The notes under the pieces were generated by a model. It saw only the letters and a list, made by a program, of their open reading frames with translations. It had not been told where the DNA came from and did no database searches. Shown here piece after piece: positions 32,886 through 41,621 of a stretch of 53,327 nt of DNA (position 1 is its first letter; each line of letters begins with the position of its first letter). Made by a program: the position numbers and the translations under genes. Source of the DNA: Oscillospiraceae bacterium (lineage in GTDB: Bacteria; Bacillota; Clostridia; Oscillospirales; CAG-272); assembly GCA_015063685.1 (NCBI GenBank), contig SVTR01000024.1, positions 1 through 53,327 on the forward strand. The letters are read 5' to 3'.

Positions 32886-33419
32886 AAATTGTTGTTTACC
32901 ACCTGCGGTGGGGCTTTGGCTCGGGGTAGGGCATCCCTTGGCTACTGCATTACGCGATGGGTAGTCAGGCAGATAAATTGTTGTTTGCGGGCTTCTGACC
33001 AACGTGGTCGTAGGGGCGAACTGTGTTCGCCCGTAATAAAAAGTATATTGATAAGCAAAGGCTTTTGGGAAACGGCGGGCGAACGCAGTTCGCCCCTACC
33101 GAACATTGGAAAAATGTATATAGCAATTTGTATGAATTTCAACGAACTCGTAGGGGCGACCCTATGTGGTCGCCCGTCATCTCAACACCGACCAAATCTT
33201 TGCAGATCAACAATCTTTTTTACGGAAGGCCACACAGGGCCTCCCCTACAGGTTCATAAAAAGTAATGGTTTTTTGTTTCGGGTGGATATGGAATCCACC
33301 CCTACGGGTTTTCATCAAATCCGCGCTAAACACCAATTTACCTACCTAATCACTCATCGCGTGATGCGGTAGGCAAGGGATACACTCCCCTGAGCCAAAG
33401 CTCACCGCAGGTGGGTTTA
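32886..33419. repeat. Large repeat island
   Basis: The ~600-nt gap 32822-33420 holds no gene. AAATTGTTGTTT occurs at 32886-32897 and 32975-32986; a degraded inverse lies near 33328. The block 33008-33100 (two facing GTAGGGGCGAACT hairpins and spacer) is nearly identical to 23754-23845. Further hairpin units with the same outer GTAGGGG/CCCCTAC but other cores follow at about 33149-33173, 33227-33252 and 33280-33310. Confidence 0.75.
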
Positions 33420-33420
33420 C

Positions 33421-35391
33421 TCAGAAGTCAAATTTCAGAGGGTTTACCGACCGATACCCCAGCTTATGCGTAGCGCAGGTCGCCCCCTCGGAGAAAATCA
33501 GATTATATTTGGCGTTGCCGGTCACCTCGCAGAGGCGAAGCACCACCGAATTGACACCCTTGTGAAGCTTCACGTTTTGTATGTGGATGTTCTCGGCGTC
33601 CCACCAGTCGCACTGCTTGCTCTCGCAGATCAGCTCTCCGTTGATGTAAAGCGCCACGGGACAGTTGTGACCCAACTGAACGCACACCGTGTCCTCCTCG
33701 TCTGCGACAAGACCTCGGACGAGATAGTACACCGCAGGCCCTTGAAAGCCGCAGATATCGCTGACGGTGAAGCTGTCCTCACGCTGGGAGAACAGAGCTT
33801 CTTCATATCCCGTGGCAGAATTTTCGGAGTCCAGGGGAGAGAGCAGGGAGGTGTCGTCTATGTAAGCCGTTTGGGTGTCCACCGCAAAATTCAGATGGAA
33901 GCGACGGACGATGTCTGTCGGATCTCCCTTGTGCTCGGGATCCACCATGAGATGCCAGTAGTTGGGAACTGACAGAATCTTTTCGGTGGTGCAAATGGGA
34001 TCTGTTCGCCAAATAGGACCGATGGCCTTCCACGGGGTAGCTGCGGCCAAACCGAAGGTATAGGTTCCCTCAAAATCACCAACCGAGTAGGATACAGTAT
34101 AGAGGTTGACGTCGGGAAGAGTATCGGCATCGGCGGGGATGGTGACCGACACAGGCTTGGCGTCCAGGGTGTTCCCGTCGATCTGCAGGCTGTCGCTGAT
34201 ATCACAACCGTTGCCTGTGACGGTGTATTCTACCCAAAGGGGCTTGTCGGTGATGTTCTCCACACACAGCATCACTGTCACCGTCTCCCCAAGACCGATG
34301 GCGCAATCGGGGAGACCGTTCTCTTTTTCGGGGTAGATTACGTCCAGACGCAGGGGAGAGGGATCGGTTTCGTGGCGGAAATCCTTGATTTCCCCGCCCT
34401 CGATGAGGTCAGGCTGCCAGGACTTGCCCAGCAGGGCAATATCCTCGGAGAAGTCGAACACGCTGTCGCTCCGTCTGTGGGACTTCACGCCCAGCACGAA
34501 TTTAATGTCGCCCCAATGATACTGCGCCTCAAGGGATTTTGCGCCCCGGATGAGACCGATGATAGCTCCTGCCGTCGCGCAGGTGCAATCGGTGTCAAAG
34601 CCGCAGTTGAGGGCGTCCATGCCCGTCTTGATGGCATCCAAATTGCCTTTGAGCAGGGCGGCGATGGTGATGCCCATATTCTGGAACATATTGGTACAGT
34701 CGGGGTGACCGTATCCGTACAGGATTTTGCGAAGAATGATTTTTATGTCATCATATTTCTTGCACCACGCCACCGTATCGGTGACCAGCGTGTGGAACTT
34801 GCACTCCTCGGGAATGACGGACAGACCTACCTCAATCAGCGCGTACAGGTCGCAGTCATCCTTGGTGACGCCAAAGGCGGCGGACTCCAGGGCGGCCAAA
34901 AACATTTCGGCATAAACAGACTCCATGCCGTGATCCAGCACGCCGTCTCTGAGCGCGTATTCAGCAGCTTTCTCGGGGTTCAGGGGTGCGAGACAGGCCC
35001 AGATTTCGGAGCGGATAGGACAGCCCATGCCGCTCAGATAGTAGTCATTACAGAAGGTACCCGAAGCGGGGGGCAGGATGCCACGGGAGAAATTTTTGCG
35101 CATAACGGCGTACTCGCCGGGGGAATAGTCACAGTGGGTGACAAATCGCTCCAGCAGTTGCGCCGAAGTGAAATCCGGGCCGTACTTTTCTGCCACGTCC
35201 AGCCAAAGCACCTGAAGGTCAAGGTCGTCGTTGGGGAGCATGGTGTTGATCATTTCGGGCTTGAAGGGGAGCTCCAGAGGCATTTTGATGCCCTCGTAGG
35301 GCGCGCCCAGGGTGCCGATGACGGTCTTTCCCAGGAAGCAACCGTAGATTTTATCAAGATAAACGTCGTAGGAAAGCTTGGATGGATTCAT
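33421..35391 (-). CDS. ADP-ribosylglycohydrolase-family protein with C-terminal beta domain
   Basis: This 656-residue protein has an N-terminal ADP-ribosylglycohydrolase-like domain (about 1-330): KIYGCFLGKTVIGTLG, the first metal motif PNDDLDLQ (Asp55/56/58) and a second Asp pair in NCGFDTDCTCATAGAIIG. Residues ~330-656 are a beta-rich region resembling sugar-binding sandwich domains. There is no signal peptide. In glycan-rich neighbourhoods such proteins may act on glycosidic or N-glycosidic links other than ADP-ribose, so the substrate is open. RBS AAAGGA precedes ATG 35391. Confidence 0.85.
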   Translation of the reverse strand: MNPSKLSYDVYLDKIYGCFLGKTVIGTLGAPYEGIKMPLELPFKPEMINTMLPNDDLDLQVLWLDVAEKYGPDFTSAQLLERFVTHCDYSPGEYAVMRKNFSRGILPPASGTFCNDYYLSGMGCPIRSEIWACLAPLNPEKAAEYALRDGVLDHGMESVYAEMFLAALESAAFGVTKDDCDLYALIEVGLSVIPEECKFHTLVTDTVAWCKKYDDIKIILRKILYGYGHPDCTNMFQNMGITIAALLKGNLDAIKTGMDALNCGFDTDCTCATAGAIIGLIRGAKSLEAQYHWGDIKFVLGVKSHRRSDSVFDFSEDIALLGKSWQPDLIEGGEIKDFRHETDPSPLRLDVIYPEKENGLPDCAIGLGETVTVMLCVENITDKPLWVEYTVTGNGCDISDSLQIDGNTLDAKPVSVTIPADADTLPDVNLYTVSYSVGDFEGTYTFGLAAATPWKAIGPIWRTDPICTTEKILSVPNYWHLMVDPEHKGDPTDIVRRFHLNFAVDTQTAYIDDTSLLSPLDSENSATGYEEALFSQREDSFTVSDICGFQGPAVYYLVRGLVADEEDTVCVQLGHNCPVALYINGELICESKQCDWWDAENIHIQNVKLHKGVNSVVLRLCEVTGNAKYNLIFSEGATCATHKLGYRSVNPLKFDF

Positions 35392-35428
35392 GGCGTTGTC
35401 CTTTCGTGTGGTTTTATTTGGTGAAAAG

Positions 35429-35457
35429 GGGTCGGCTCGCGTGATGGGAGCCGACCC
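35429..35457 (-). terminator. Terminator probably belonging to the CotH gene
   Basis: Arms GGGTCGGCTC and GAGCCGACCC with a 9-nt loop; CCTTTTC follows on the minus strand. It is separated from the CotH stop by the MITE-like repeat at 35472-35632. Confidence 0.65.
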
Positions 35458-35471
35458 GAGTTTTATTTATA

Positions 35472-35632
35472 GGGCACCTCTAAATACTCAGCGTGCGGCG
35501 AGATGTGAGGGATTTTTTCGTCAGACTAAACAAAAATCTGCACGCATAGTTGGCCCTATGCGAAAGAATTTTGTGACGTATGACGGAAAAAGCACCGTCA
35601 TATCGGCGTGCGATGAGTTTTTAGAGATGCCC
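35472..35632 (+). repeat. 161-bp MITE-like repeat, copy 2
   Basis: Starts GGGCACCTCTAAATACTC and ends GAGTTTTTAGAGATGCCC; the ends are imperfect inverted repeats. TATA flanks both sides directly, consistent with a 4-bp target duplication. It sits 6 nt from the stop codon of the minus-strand CotH gene, between that gene and its likely terminator. Confidence 0.85.
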
Positions 35633-35638
35633 TATACT

Positions 35639-37648
35639 TTATTTGTACATAGAGAGGCAGAGATCCAGATATGCTTCAAACTTGGCAGGTCTGTCCTTCA
35701 TGAAATCTGTCAGGGAGCGACGGGCGCGGGTCCAGTTGCGAACGGCATAATCTGAGCCGATGACGCGGGACCAACGCTCGATGTAGGCGCCCATCTCGGG
35801 AGAGACCTGTGCTACCAGGGTATCATAGTGATGCTTCAGAAGATCTTGCTTTTCCTCGGAGATCAGCTCGCGGCAGTAGGCGGTAAACTCTGCGCGGAAT
35901 TCGTCGTTTCTCATGCAGAAGGCAAACAGGCCTTGCAGATACAGGGCGTCAGCGTAAAGCTTGGTCTCACCGCTGTCGGAATAGATGTCGTGATAAGCGG
36001 GGATATAGTTGCCGAGAGTGCGCCAGAAGCTGTCCACCTTGGCACGGCTATCCAGATCGGAGGTCAGCTCGGGACGGCTGTAGCGTCCCATGGTCATGTC
36101 CATATCACGGGTCATAAAACGCCACTTGCCGTCGGTGATCTCGATGCCCTCGACGGGCTCTCCCGTGTACTTCCAGAGCTTGATGTTGTTGTGGGGCCAG
36201 TCGGTGTTGCAGAGATACAGGTTCAAGGCGTACCATTCCTTCAGACCAACGAGATCCACATTGGCCTCCAGTTTCTGGAAGGCGGCGTTGTATTCATCGT
36301 CATTGGCGTTCACCTTGCCGCAGATTTCCTCACAGAATTTGAGCCATTCGTTCAGCGTATTCTGTGCCATCTCGCTGTCGTCGGTCTCGTAGAAGAACCA
36401 GGAACCGCAGTAGCGGCAGCCACCGCCGTTGTCGTGATCGGCGCAGGCGCGGGTGGTGTCCAGCTCGCTCTTGATGACCACCACGTCGTTGTCATCCACA
36501 CCCCAGACACGCTTGACAAAGTCCTCGTTGAGGTTTTCTCTCATATCCAGGAGACCGTAATAATCACCGTTGATATATACCACGGCGTACTGAGAATAGG
36601 AATACTCTACTGCTGTGGTCACATCGGCGGCAAAGTTGTTGGCCATGCCGTCGCGAATGAGGGTCGCGTCCTCGGGGTTGCAGGCAGTGTGAAGCAGGGA
36701 GTCGTTACCGCCGTTGCGCAGGATAAAGCTATCGTAGCGGTCAAGCACCTGACCGACCTTTGCGCCGCCCTTGATCACGCGCTCGGGGAACAGGGCATAA
36801 CGGAAGGTGCCCTGGCCTACGTAGGCGGCATCTTCACCGAAGTACCCAGTCTTGCGAGCGATGAGCTTGAAGGACTTTTGCTGCAGGGCACGGGAGGAAC
36901 CGCCGAAGAGGCGGAGACCCGCATCTTGAGAGATGATGGTTTCGCCGTCGGGGGTGACGATCTCCACATGTGCGGGACGCTCGATCTTCTCGGCGTAATC
37001 CGCGATCATGTCGTCCAGATCATCCTTGTCCACCGAGATCATAACGGTGTAAAGGGTGCTTTCCTTGGCCTCGCGGATGACGTAAGTGTTGGTGACTACG
37101 TCTCCCGTGATTTTGCCGCTTTCGTCAAAGCAGGCGGCACGGATGGTCAACGCGCCCTTGTCCACCGTGATGGCTTCCTTGTATTCCTTGAATTGCTTGA
37201 TGGGCACCGAGCCGTCGGTGGTGTAGCGGATGGTCTGACCTTCAGGGGCATACATTTCCAAAGAGATAGCCTCGGTGTAAACGCCGCCGGTGTGAGACAT
37301 CGTCAAGGTGTCAATGGGGGCAGGATCCTCGGTGACGGCCTCGGTCTCGTTCTCCGCGGGCGTTGTTTCTACAGTCGCTTCGGTTTCTGCGGAGGTGATG
37401 GCCTCAGGCTCGGTGGTTGGTTCAGTAGAGGCATCTGTCGCTGCTTCTGTGAGGGCCTCGGTCATTGCTTCGGTTTCTGCCTCTGTAGCGGCAACAGTCT
37501 CTTCCTCGGCCTCGGTTACGACAGAGGTATCGGCCACGGTCTCCGCCGAGGTTTCGTTACCGGAGCCATCTCCGGTGCAGGCAGTCATAAGCAAGACGGA
37601 GGCCAGAAGGCCTATCATAAGGGTTCGTACCGTGTATCTGAGCTTCAT
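35639..37648 (-). CDS. CotH-kinase-family lipoprotein
   Basis: This 669-residue protein has a lipoprotein signal (Cys24 in LMTAC), a Thr/Glu/Ala-rich stalk (about 30-115), a small domain like the chitobiase C-terminal fold (IRYTTDGSVPIKQFKEYK) and a CotH kinase domain (about 200-610). That domain shows LRLFGGSSRALQQKSFKL, YINGDYYGLLDMRENLNEDFV and KWRFMTRDMDMTMG. CotH proteins are atypical protein or glycan kinases found on spore coats and bacterial surfaces. ATG 37648 follows GAAAGGAT. The MITE-like repeat lies just past its stop. Confidence 0.87.
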   Translation of the reverse strand: MKLRYTVRTLMIGLLASVLLMTACTGDGSGNETSAETVADTSVVTEAEEETVAATEAETEAMTEALTEAATDASTEPTTEPEAITSAETEATVETTPAENETEAVTEDPAPIDTLTMSHTGGVYTEAISLEMYAPEGQTIRYTTDGSVPIKQFKEYKEAITVDKGALTIRAACFDESGKITGDVVTNTYVIREAKESTLYTVMISVDKDDLDDMIADYAEKIERPAHVEIVTPDGETIISQDAGLRLFGGSSRALQQKSFKLIARKTGYFGEDAAYVGQGTFRYALFPERVIKGGAKVGQVLDRYDSFILRNGGNDSLLHTACNPEDATLIRDGMANNFAADVTTAVEYSYSQYAVVYINGDYYGLLDMRENLNEDFVKRVWGVDDNDVVVIKSELDTTRACADHDNGGGCRYCGSWFFYETDDSEMAQNTLNEWLKFCEEICGKVNANDDEYNAAFQKLEANVDLVGLKEWYALNLYLCNTDWPHNNIKLWKYTGEPVEGIEITDGKWRFMTRDMDMTMGRYSRPELTSDLDSRAKVDSFWRTLGNYIPAYHDIYSDSGETKLYADALYLQGLFAFCMRNDEFRAEFTAYCRELISEEKQDLLKHHYDTLVAQVSPEMGAYIERWSRVIGSDYAVRNWTRARRSLTDFMKDRPAKFEAYLDLCLSMYK

Positions 37649-37794
37649 GATGTACATCCTTTCAGGGCACACGCCCCAGCATAATATAGTTATTATAGCA
37701 CATATCTTTCATGAGGATGTGTTATTTTTTTGAACTTTTCATAAACGATATGCTCCCAAAGGCACATTTTTATGTTGATTTGTCATTTTTTTGA

Positions 37795-37823
37795 TTGACA
37801 AGCTCTTGATTTTCCTTTATAAT
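37795..37823 (+). promoter_or_regulatory. Full-consensus promoter of the DUF5722 gene
   Basis: TTGACA (37795-37800), 17-bp spacer, TATAAT (37818-37823). Confidence 0.9.
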
Positions 37824-37912
37824 GAAGTTGTGGGCTTTCATAAAGTCTCTTATCCCGCAACATTGACTGCAAATAACGAATCGCAGATCCGATCAACAGA
37901 AAGGAGTTAATC

Positions 37913-39391
37913 ATGAAGATTATATCCATCATTGCAGACAAGCAATTCATTCGTCTGCGCCTTGACACCCCTCTTACATCCGATGCGGAAGCCAAGGTGC
38001 TTGTGTTCTCGCCTATTTGCCAGGATGAGCTGACACCGCTGGCCGTTCTCGATCCCGATGTGTCGGGGGATACTGTTTCGATATCCCGCTATGCCTGTGG
38101 AAGGGACGGACTTTGCTTTTCCTACGCCCTTATGGTGGACGAGGAGATTGTGGACGGCGTGCAGTACGTTACCGATATTCAAGAATCCGACCGTGCCTTC
38201 CCCTATCCCGTCGTAGATACCAAGAAGGGGCTTCAGGTGGTGGACTACAAAGACGCCAAGGAATTGGGCGTGCGCCACTCGGCCATCAACGTCAACGAGG
38301 GCGATTTCCTCATGCCTGCCTACGAGGAGGGCAACACCATCGAGTTCGAGCATGACGGGCGGGTATTCTACTTCCGCAAGTCCCACGTGGAGAAGATGGA
38401 CGAGACCTTCGTGGGGCTGACCGAGATCGGCTGTGTGATCTCCTTCATCCTGCTCAATTCCCCCCACTGGCGGTGCGACATTGACCCCGCCTTCTGGGAT
38501 ATCATCAAGCACCCCGCCTACACGGGTAAGGCCGAGGATGGCACGGGTCTGATCTCGGCCTTCAACCTGGTCACCGAGGAGGGACTGGCGTACTATCGCG
38601 CATTCATTGCCTTTTTGACCGACCGCTACACCCGCGAGGACATGGCACACGGCCGTGTGGTGGGTATGATCGTGGGCAATGAGGTGGACGCGGGGTATAT
38701 ATGGTGCAACTCGGGCGAGATGGACATGGAGACCTACGTTCGGGAGTACGCCACCGCTCTGCGCGTGACCTGGCAGACCGCCGCATCTATCTATGCCAAT
38801 ATGCGAATCTTCGTCTCCATTGATCATTTCTGGACTGCCTCCGCGGATGAGAATCAGCCTCTGCGCTACTACAAGACGAGAGATATGCTGGTCTACCTCA
38901 ATCAGATCGCCACCGAAGAGGGACAGATCCCGTGGCACATCGCCCACCATCCTTATCCCGAGGATCTGAATTTCCCCGATTTCTGGAACGACAAGCAAGC
39001 CACCCCCGACGACGACGCCCCCATCATCACCTTCAAGAATCTGGAGGTACTGGCGCGGTTCATCTACCGTCCCGAGTTCCTTCTGAACGGTGAACGTCGC
39101 CGCATCATCCTGTCCGAGCAGGGCTTTAATTCCCATTGGACCCCCGAAAGCGAGATTCTCCAGGCCTGTGCCTACGGCCGTGCCTACCGCAAGATCATGG
39201 AGATCCCCGAAATTGATTCCTTCATCCTCCACTCCCACCACGACAACGCCTTTGAGTTCGGTTTGAACCTGGGACTGTGGCGAAGAAAGAAGGAGGGTCC
39301 GGGTATGGAGGCTCCCAAGCCCATGTATTACGTGTTTAAGGCCATTGATCAGAAGGACGAGAAGGGCGTGTATCATTGGGAAAGATATTGA
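37913..39391 (+). CDS. DUF5722 family protein (clan GH-A-like barrel)
   Basis: This 492-residue protein has an N-terminal beta part (1-90) and a TIM-barrel-like part. The segments LGVRHSAINVNEGDFL, GMIVGNEVDAGYIW and RRIILSEQGFNSHW carry Glu residues at places expected for the acid/base and nucleophile of GH-A-type glycosidases. There is no signal peptide, so it probably works in the cytosol on imported sugar. RBS AAAGGAG precedes ATG 37913. The family's substrate is not known to me. Confidence 0.78.
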   Translation: MKIISIIADKQFIRLRLDTPLTSDAEAKVLVFSPICQDELTPLAVLDPDVSGDTVSISRYACGRDGLCFSYALMVDEEIVDGVQYVTDIQESDRAFPYPVVDTKKGLQVVDYKDAKELGVRHSAINVNEGDFLMPAYEEGNTIEFEHDGRVFYFRKSHVEKMDETFVGLTEIGCVISFILLNSPHWRCDIDPAFWDIIKHPAYTGKAEDGTGLISAFNLVTEEGLAYYRAFIAFLTDRYTREDMAHGRVVGMIVGNEVDAGYIWCNSGEMDMETYVREYATALRVTWQTAASIYANMRIFVSIDHFWTASADENQPLRYYKTRDMLVYLNQIATEEGQIPWHIAHHPYPEDLNFPDFWNDKQATPDDDAPIITFKNLEVLARFIYRPEFLLNGERRRIILSEQGFNSHWTPESEILQACAYGRAYRKIMEIPEIDSFILHSHHDNAFEFGLNLGLWRRKKEGPGMEAPKPMYYVFKAIDQKDEKGVYHWERY

Positions 39392-39409
39392 AATACTGAC
39401 TGTATCACA

Positions 39410-39442
39410 AAGGCCTCCGACAGAAGCTCTGTCGGAGGCCTT
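39410..39442. terminator. Bidirectional terminator
   Basis: Arms AAGGCCTCCGACAG and CTGTCGGAGGCCTT with a 5-nt loop, between two converging genes; TTCATT follows on the plus strand and a short T-run on the minus strand. Confidence 0.85.
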
Positions 39443-39462
39443 TTCATTGTCGGGAAGGAGAA

Positions 39463-41406
39463 TCAGCCTTCCTCGGGGGCAAACATCAGGGTAGCGCCTG
39501 CGGGCACACCGTAGCTGTTGCAGAGGTTGACGTGCTCGCCGTACTCATTCCAGTAGACGCTGTTGTAAGCGATGCCGTCCATGGCACGCTTGCTTTCAAT
39601 GGTGATCTGATTGGGGGCGGTAATGGTGGCTACAATGTTCTTGCCTTGATCTTGGGTGAGGGCGTAGCTCTTGGAGATTAGCGCAAAGCCCAGAACATCG
39701 GTGCCGCCGTCGGAGGTCTTAAGACCCTCGCCTACGTTTTCATAAGTCAAAACGGCGGTCTTCTTGTCCTCGGAAAACTCGACAGACACGAGGATGGGTC
39801 CTGCGGCCTCTTCCATTTTGCCAAGTCCCTGCACGGCGGCAGCCAGCTTGGCGGCGCGCTGACCCTGCTCAAACTTACAGTTGGGGTGAAGGGTATTCCA
39901 GTAGGTGTCGTCCAGCCACAAGTCGGAGGACACGACCTGATAGCTATTGGGTAGAATCTGAGGGATGCTGCCCATGACAGAGCGGATCAGACCCACGTCC
40001 ATAGCGGCCCAGAAGGGGATAACTGCAGAGGGCTTGAAATCGGGATGCTGCTGATAGTTGGTGGGGAACTCGATGAAATAAACGGGGAAGTCCTTGTTGA
40101 CCAGGTTGTGGGTGCCTCTCATATAGGTCATGAGAGCGGAGAAGTTCTTGGCAAACACACGGGCGTTGGCCACCTGGAAATCACTCTCGCCCTGATACCA
40201 CAGGATACCCGCGATGGCATACTTCTCAAAGGGATTCATGTAGTGGTTGTACATATAGCGACCCCAATCGGCGTTGACACCGGTGGTGACGTAGTAGCCC
40301 TTGCTATCGTTGAAGCGGTCGGTCTTGTTGGCCTTGGCCACCTCGTTGGGCATGAAAGCGCCCAAGGGCTGTCCGTTGCCGTCGATCTCAATGATGCCTA
40401 CAGGCACGTCCCCATCGGTGATGTCGATATAGTTGTAAGCAAAGAGATAGCCGATGGCGGAGAAGCGGCCGATGTTGGCGAGGGTCGCCTTCTGCCAGAC
40501 GGAGCCGTTTCTCAGCTCGTCACAGACCTCCTCGGTGCCTCTTTGGGGATAACCTGTCATCTGGGTCAGAGAATTGTAGTGGATGCGGATGGGCGCGTTG
40601 CCGTCGATGACGTTTTTACCCGCCTTATCGTCGGTGTTGTTGGCGTTCCAATGCTCATTCATGGCATAGGCCACGTTGGACTGACCGATGACCATGTAAA
40701 CGTCACCCACCAGCACGTCGGTGAATTCTACACTTTTGGCATCGGTATAGAGCTTCATGGTATGACCCATCTCGGCGGAGGCCTCCATGCGGGCGCCAAA
40801 GGTCAGGACCCAAGTGCCGTTTTCAATGAGTGTCTCTGCAAACATACCCTTGAACTCACCGGAGATCTTCTTGCCGTTTTCGCTCTCAGGCGCGGTGCCC
40901 CAGACACGGATGTGCTCGTTTCTCTGCACCACCATGTCGCTGGTGAACACGTTGGACACGGAAAAATCTTCCGCATATTCGGCGTCAAGGGTCTCACCGA
41001 TCATCACGTCGGTGACGGCCGCGGTGGTCTCCTCGGGAGCGGTGGGCGCTTCGGTGGGCGCTTCAGTAGGTTCTTCGGTGGGGACTTCGGTAAGTACCTC
41101 GGAGGGGACTTCGGTGATGACCTCGGTGGGCATCTCAGTAGGTGCTTCGGTGGGCTCCTCAATAGGGGCCTTTGTGGGTGCCTCGGTGGGCTTCTCGGTG
41201 GGAGCTTCGGTTGCCTGAGGAACGGCCTCTGCAGAGGTCATGGCCTCGGCGGTGGTTTCCGCAAGCTGTGTGACGATGGTGTCGGCGGAGGTCTCGGTGC
41301 CTTGCTCGTTGCCGGAGCCGGTGCAGGCAATGAAGCCCACGGACAGCACGAGCAACAGGGTAAGCAGCACCAGACGCAGAGATTTAGACGAAATCATGTG
41401 ACGCAT
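39463..41406 (-). CDS. Sialate O-acetylesterase-like (SASA/SGNH) lipoprotein with PTE-repeat stalk
   Basis: This 647-residue protein has a lipoprotein signal (Cys28 in GFIAC), a stalk of PTEx four-residue repeats (about 60-150) and an SGNH-type esterase domain. That domain shows the nucleophile motif IGQSNVAYAM, LWYQGESDFQ and the NTLHPNCKF segment with the expected catalytic His. It probably removes acetyl groups from host or plant glycans at the cell surface. ATG 41406 follows AAAGGAGA by 10 nt; the longer frame to 41538 spans the promoter. Substrate is inferred from family. Confidence 0.86.
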   Translation of the reverse strand: MRHMISSKSLRLVLLTLLLVLSVGFIACTGSGNEQGTETSADTIVTQLAETTAEAMTSAEAVPQATEAPTEKPTEAPTKAPIEEPTEAPTEMPTEVITEVPSEVLTEVPTEEPTEAPTEAPTAPEETTAAVTDVMIGETLDAEYAEDFSVSNVFTSDMVVQRNEHIRVWGTAPESENGKKISGEFKGMFAETLIENGTWVLTFGARMEASAEMGHTMKLYTDAKSVEFTDVLVGDVYMVIGQSNVAYAMNEHWNANNTDDKAGKNVIDGNAPIRIHYNSLTQMTGYPQRGTEEVCDELRNGSVWQKATLANIGRFSAIGYLFAYNYIDITDGDVPVGIIEIDGNGQPLGAFMPNEVAKANKTDRFNDSKGYYVTTGVNADWGRYMYNHYMNPFEKYAIAGILWYQGESDFQVANARVFAKNFSALMTYMRGTHNLVNKDFPVYFIEFPTNYQQHPDFKPSAVIPFWAAMDVGLIRSVMGSIPQILPNSYQVVSSDLWLDDTYWNTLHPNCKFEQGQRAAKLAAAVQGLGKMEEAAGPILVSVEFSEDKKTAVLTYENVGEGLKTSDGGTDVLGFALISKSYALTQDQGKNIVATITAPNQITIESKRAMDGIAYNSVYWNEYGEHVNLCNSYGVPAGATLMFAPEEG

Positions 41407-41467
41407 ATGGATGGAATCTCCTTTCATTGTGTGCGGTGAACGGACAGACTTGTCCGAAAACATCAAT

Positions 41468-41496
41468 AGTATAACACAGAAACCAAAATTATGCAA
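41468..41496 (-). promoter_or_regulatory. Promoter of the esterase lipoprotein gene
   Basis: On the minus strand TTGCAT (41496-41491), 17-bp spacer, TATACT (41473-41468). Confidence 0.7.
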
Positions 41497-41558
41497 GCAT
41501 ATTTTTGTAAACGAATAGAAATATGACATCTTTAACATTTATTCATGATAGGTTTTGG

Positions 41559-41584
41559 GTTTGTTAACAAACGGGTAGTATAAT
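41559..41584 (+). promoter_or_regulatory. GTTTGTTAACAAAC palindrome and -10 box upstream of the tandem paralogues
   Basis: A perfect 14-bp palindrome (41559-41572) overlaps where the -35 of the TATAAT box (41579-41584) should be, and no good -35 is seen. This suggests a regulator-dependent promoter. The half-site GTTTG/CAAAC is also in the palindrome upstream of ackA. Confidence 0.5.
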
Positions 41585-41621
41585 TATTGATAAATTCAAT
41601 CTTCAAGGTAGGTGCTTTTAT

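Noticed and set aside
23613..33419. Possible CRISPR array from the repeated AAATTGTTGTTT and GTAGGGG units
   Set aside because: Unit spacing is irregular, units occur in both orientations with hairpins, there are no uniform spacers, and no cas gene is present.
35828..37684. 618-codon plus-strand frame opposite the CotH gene
   Set aside because: It mirrors the CotH coding sequence; low-complexity Gly/Val/His composition and no motif.
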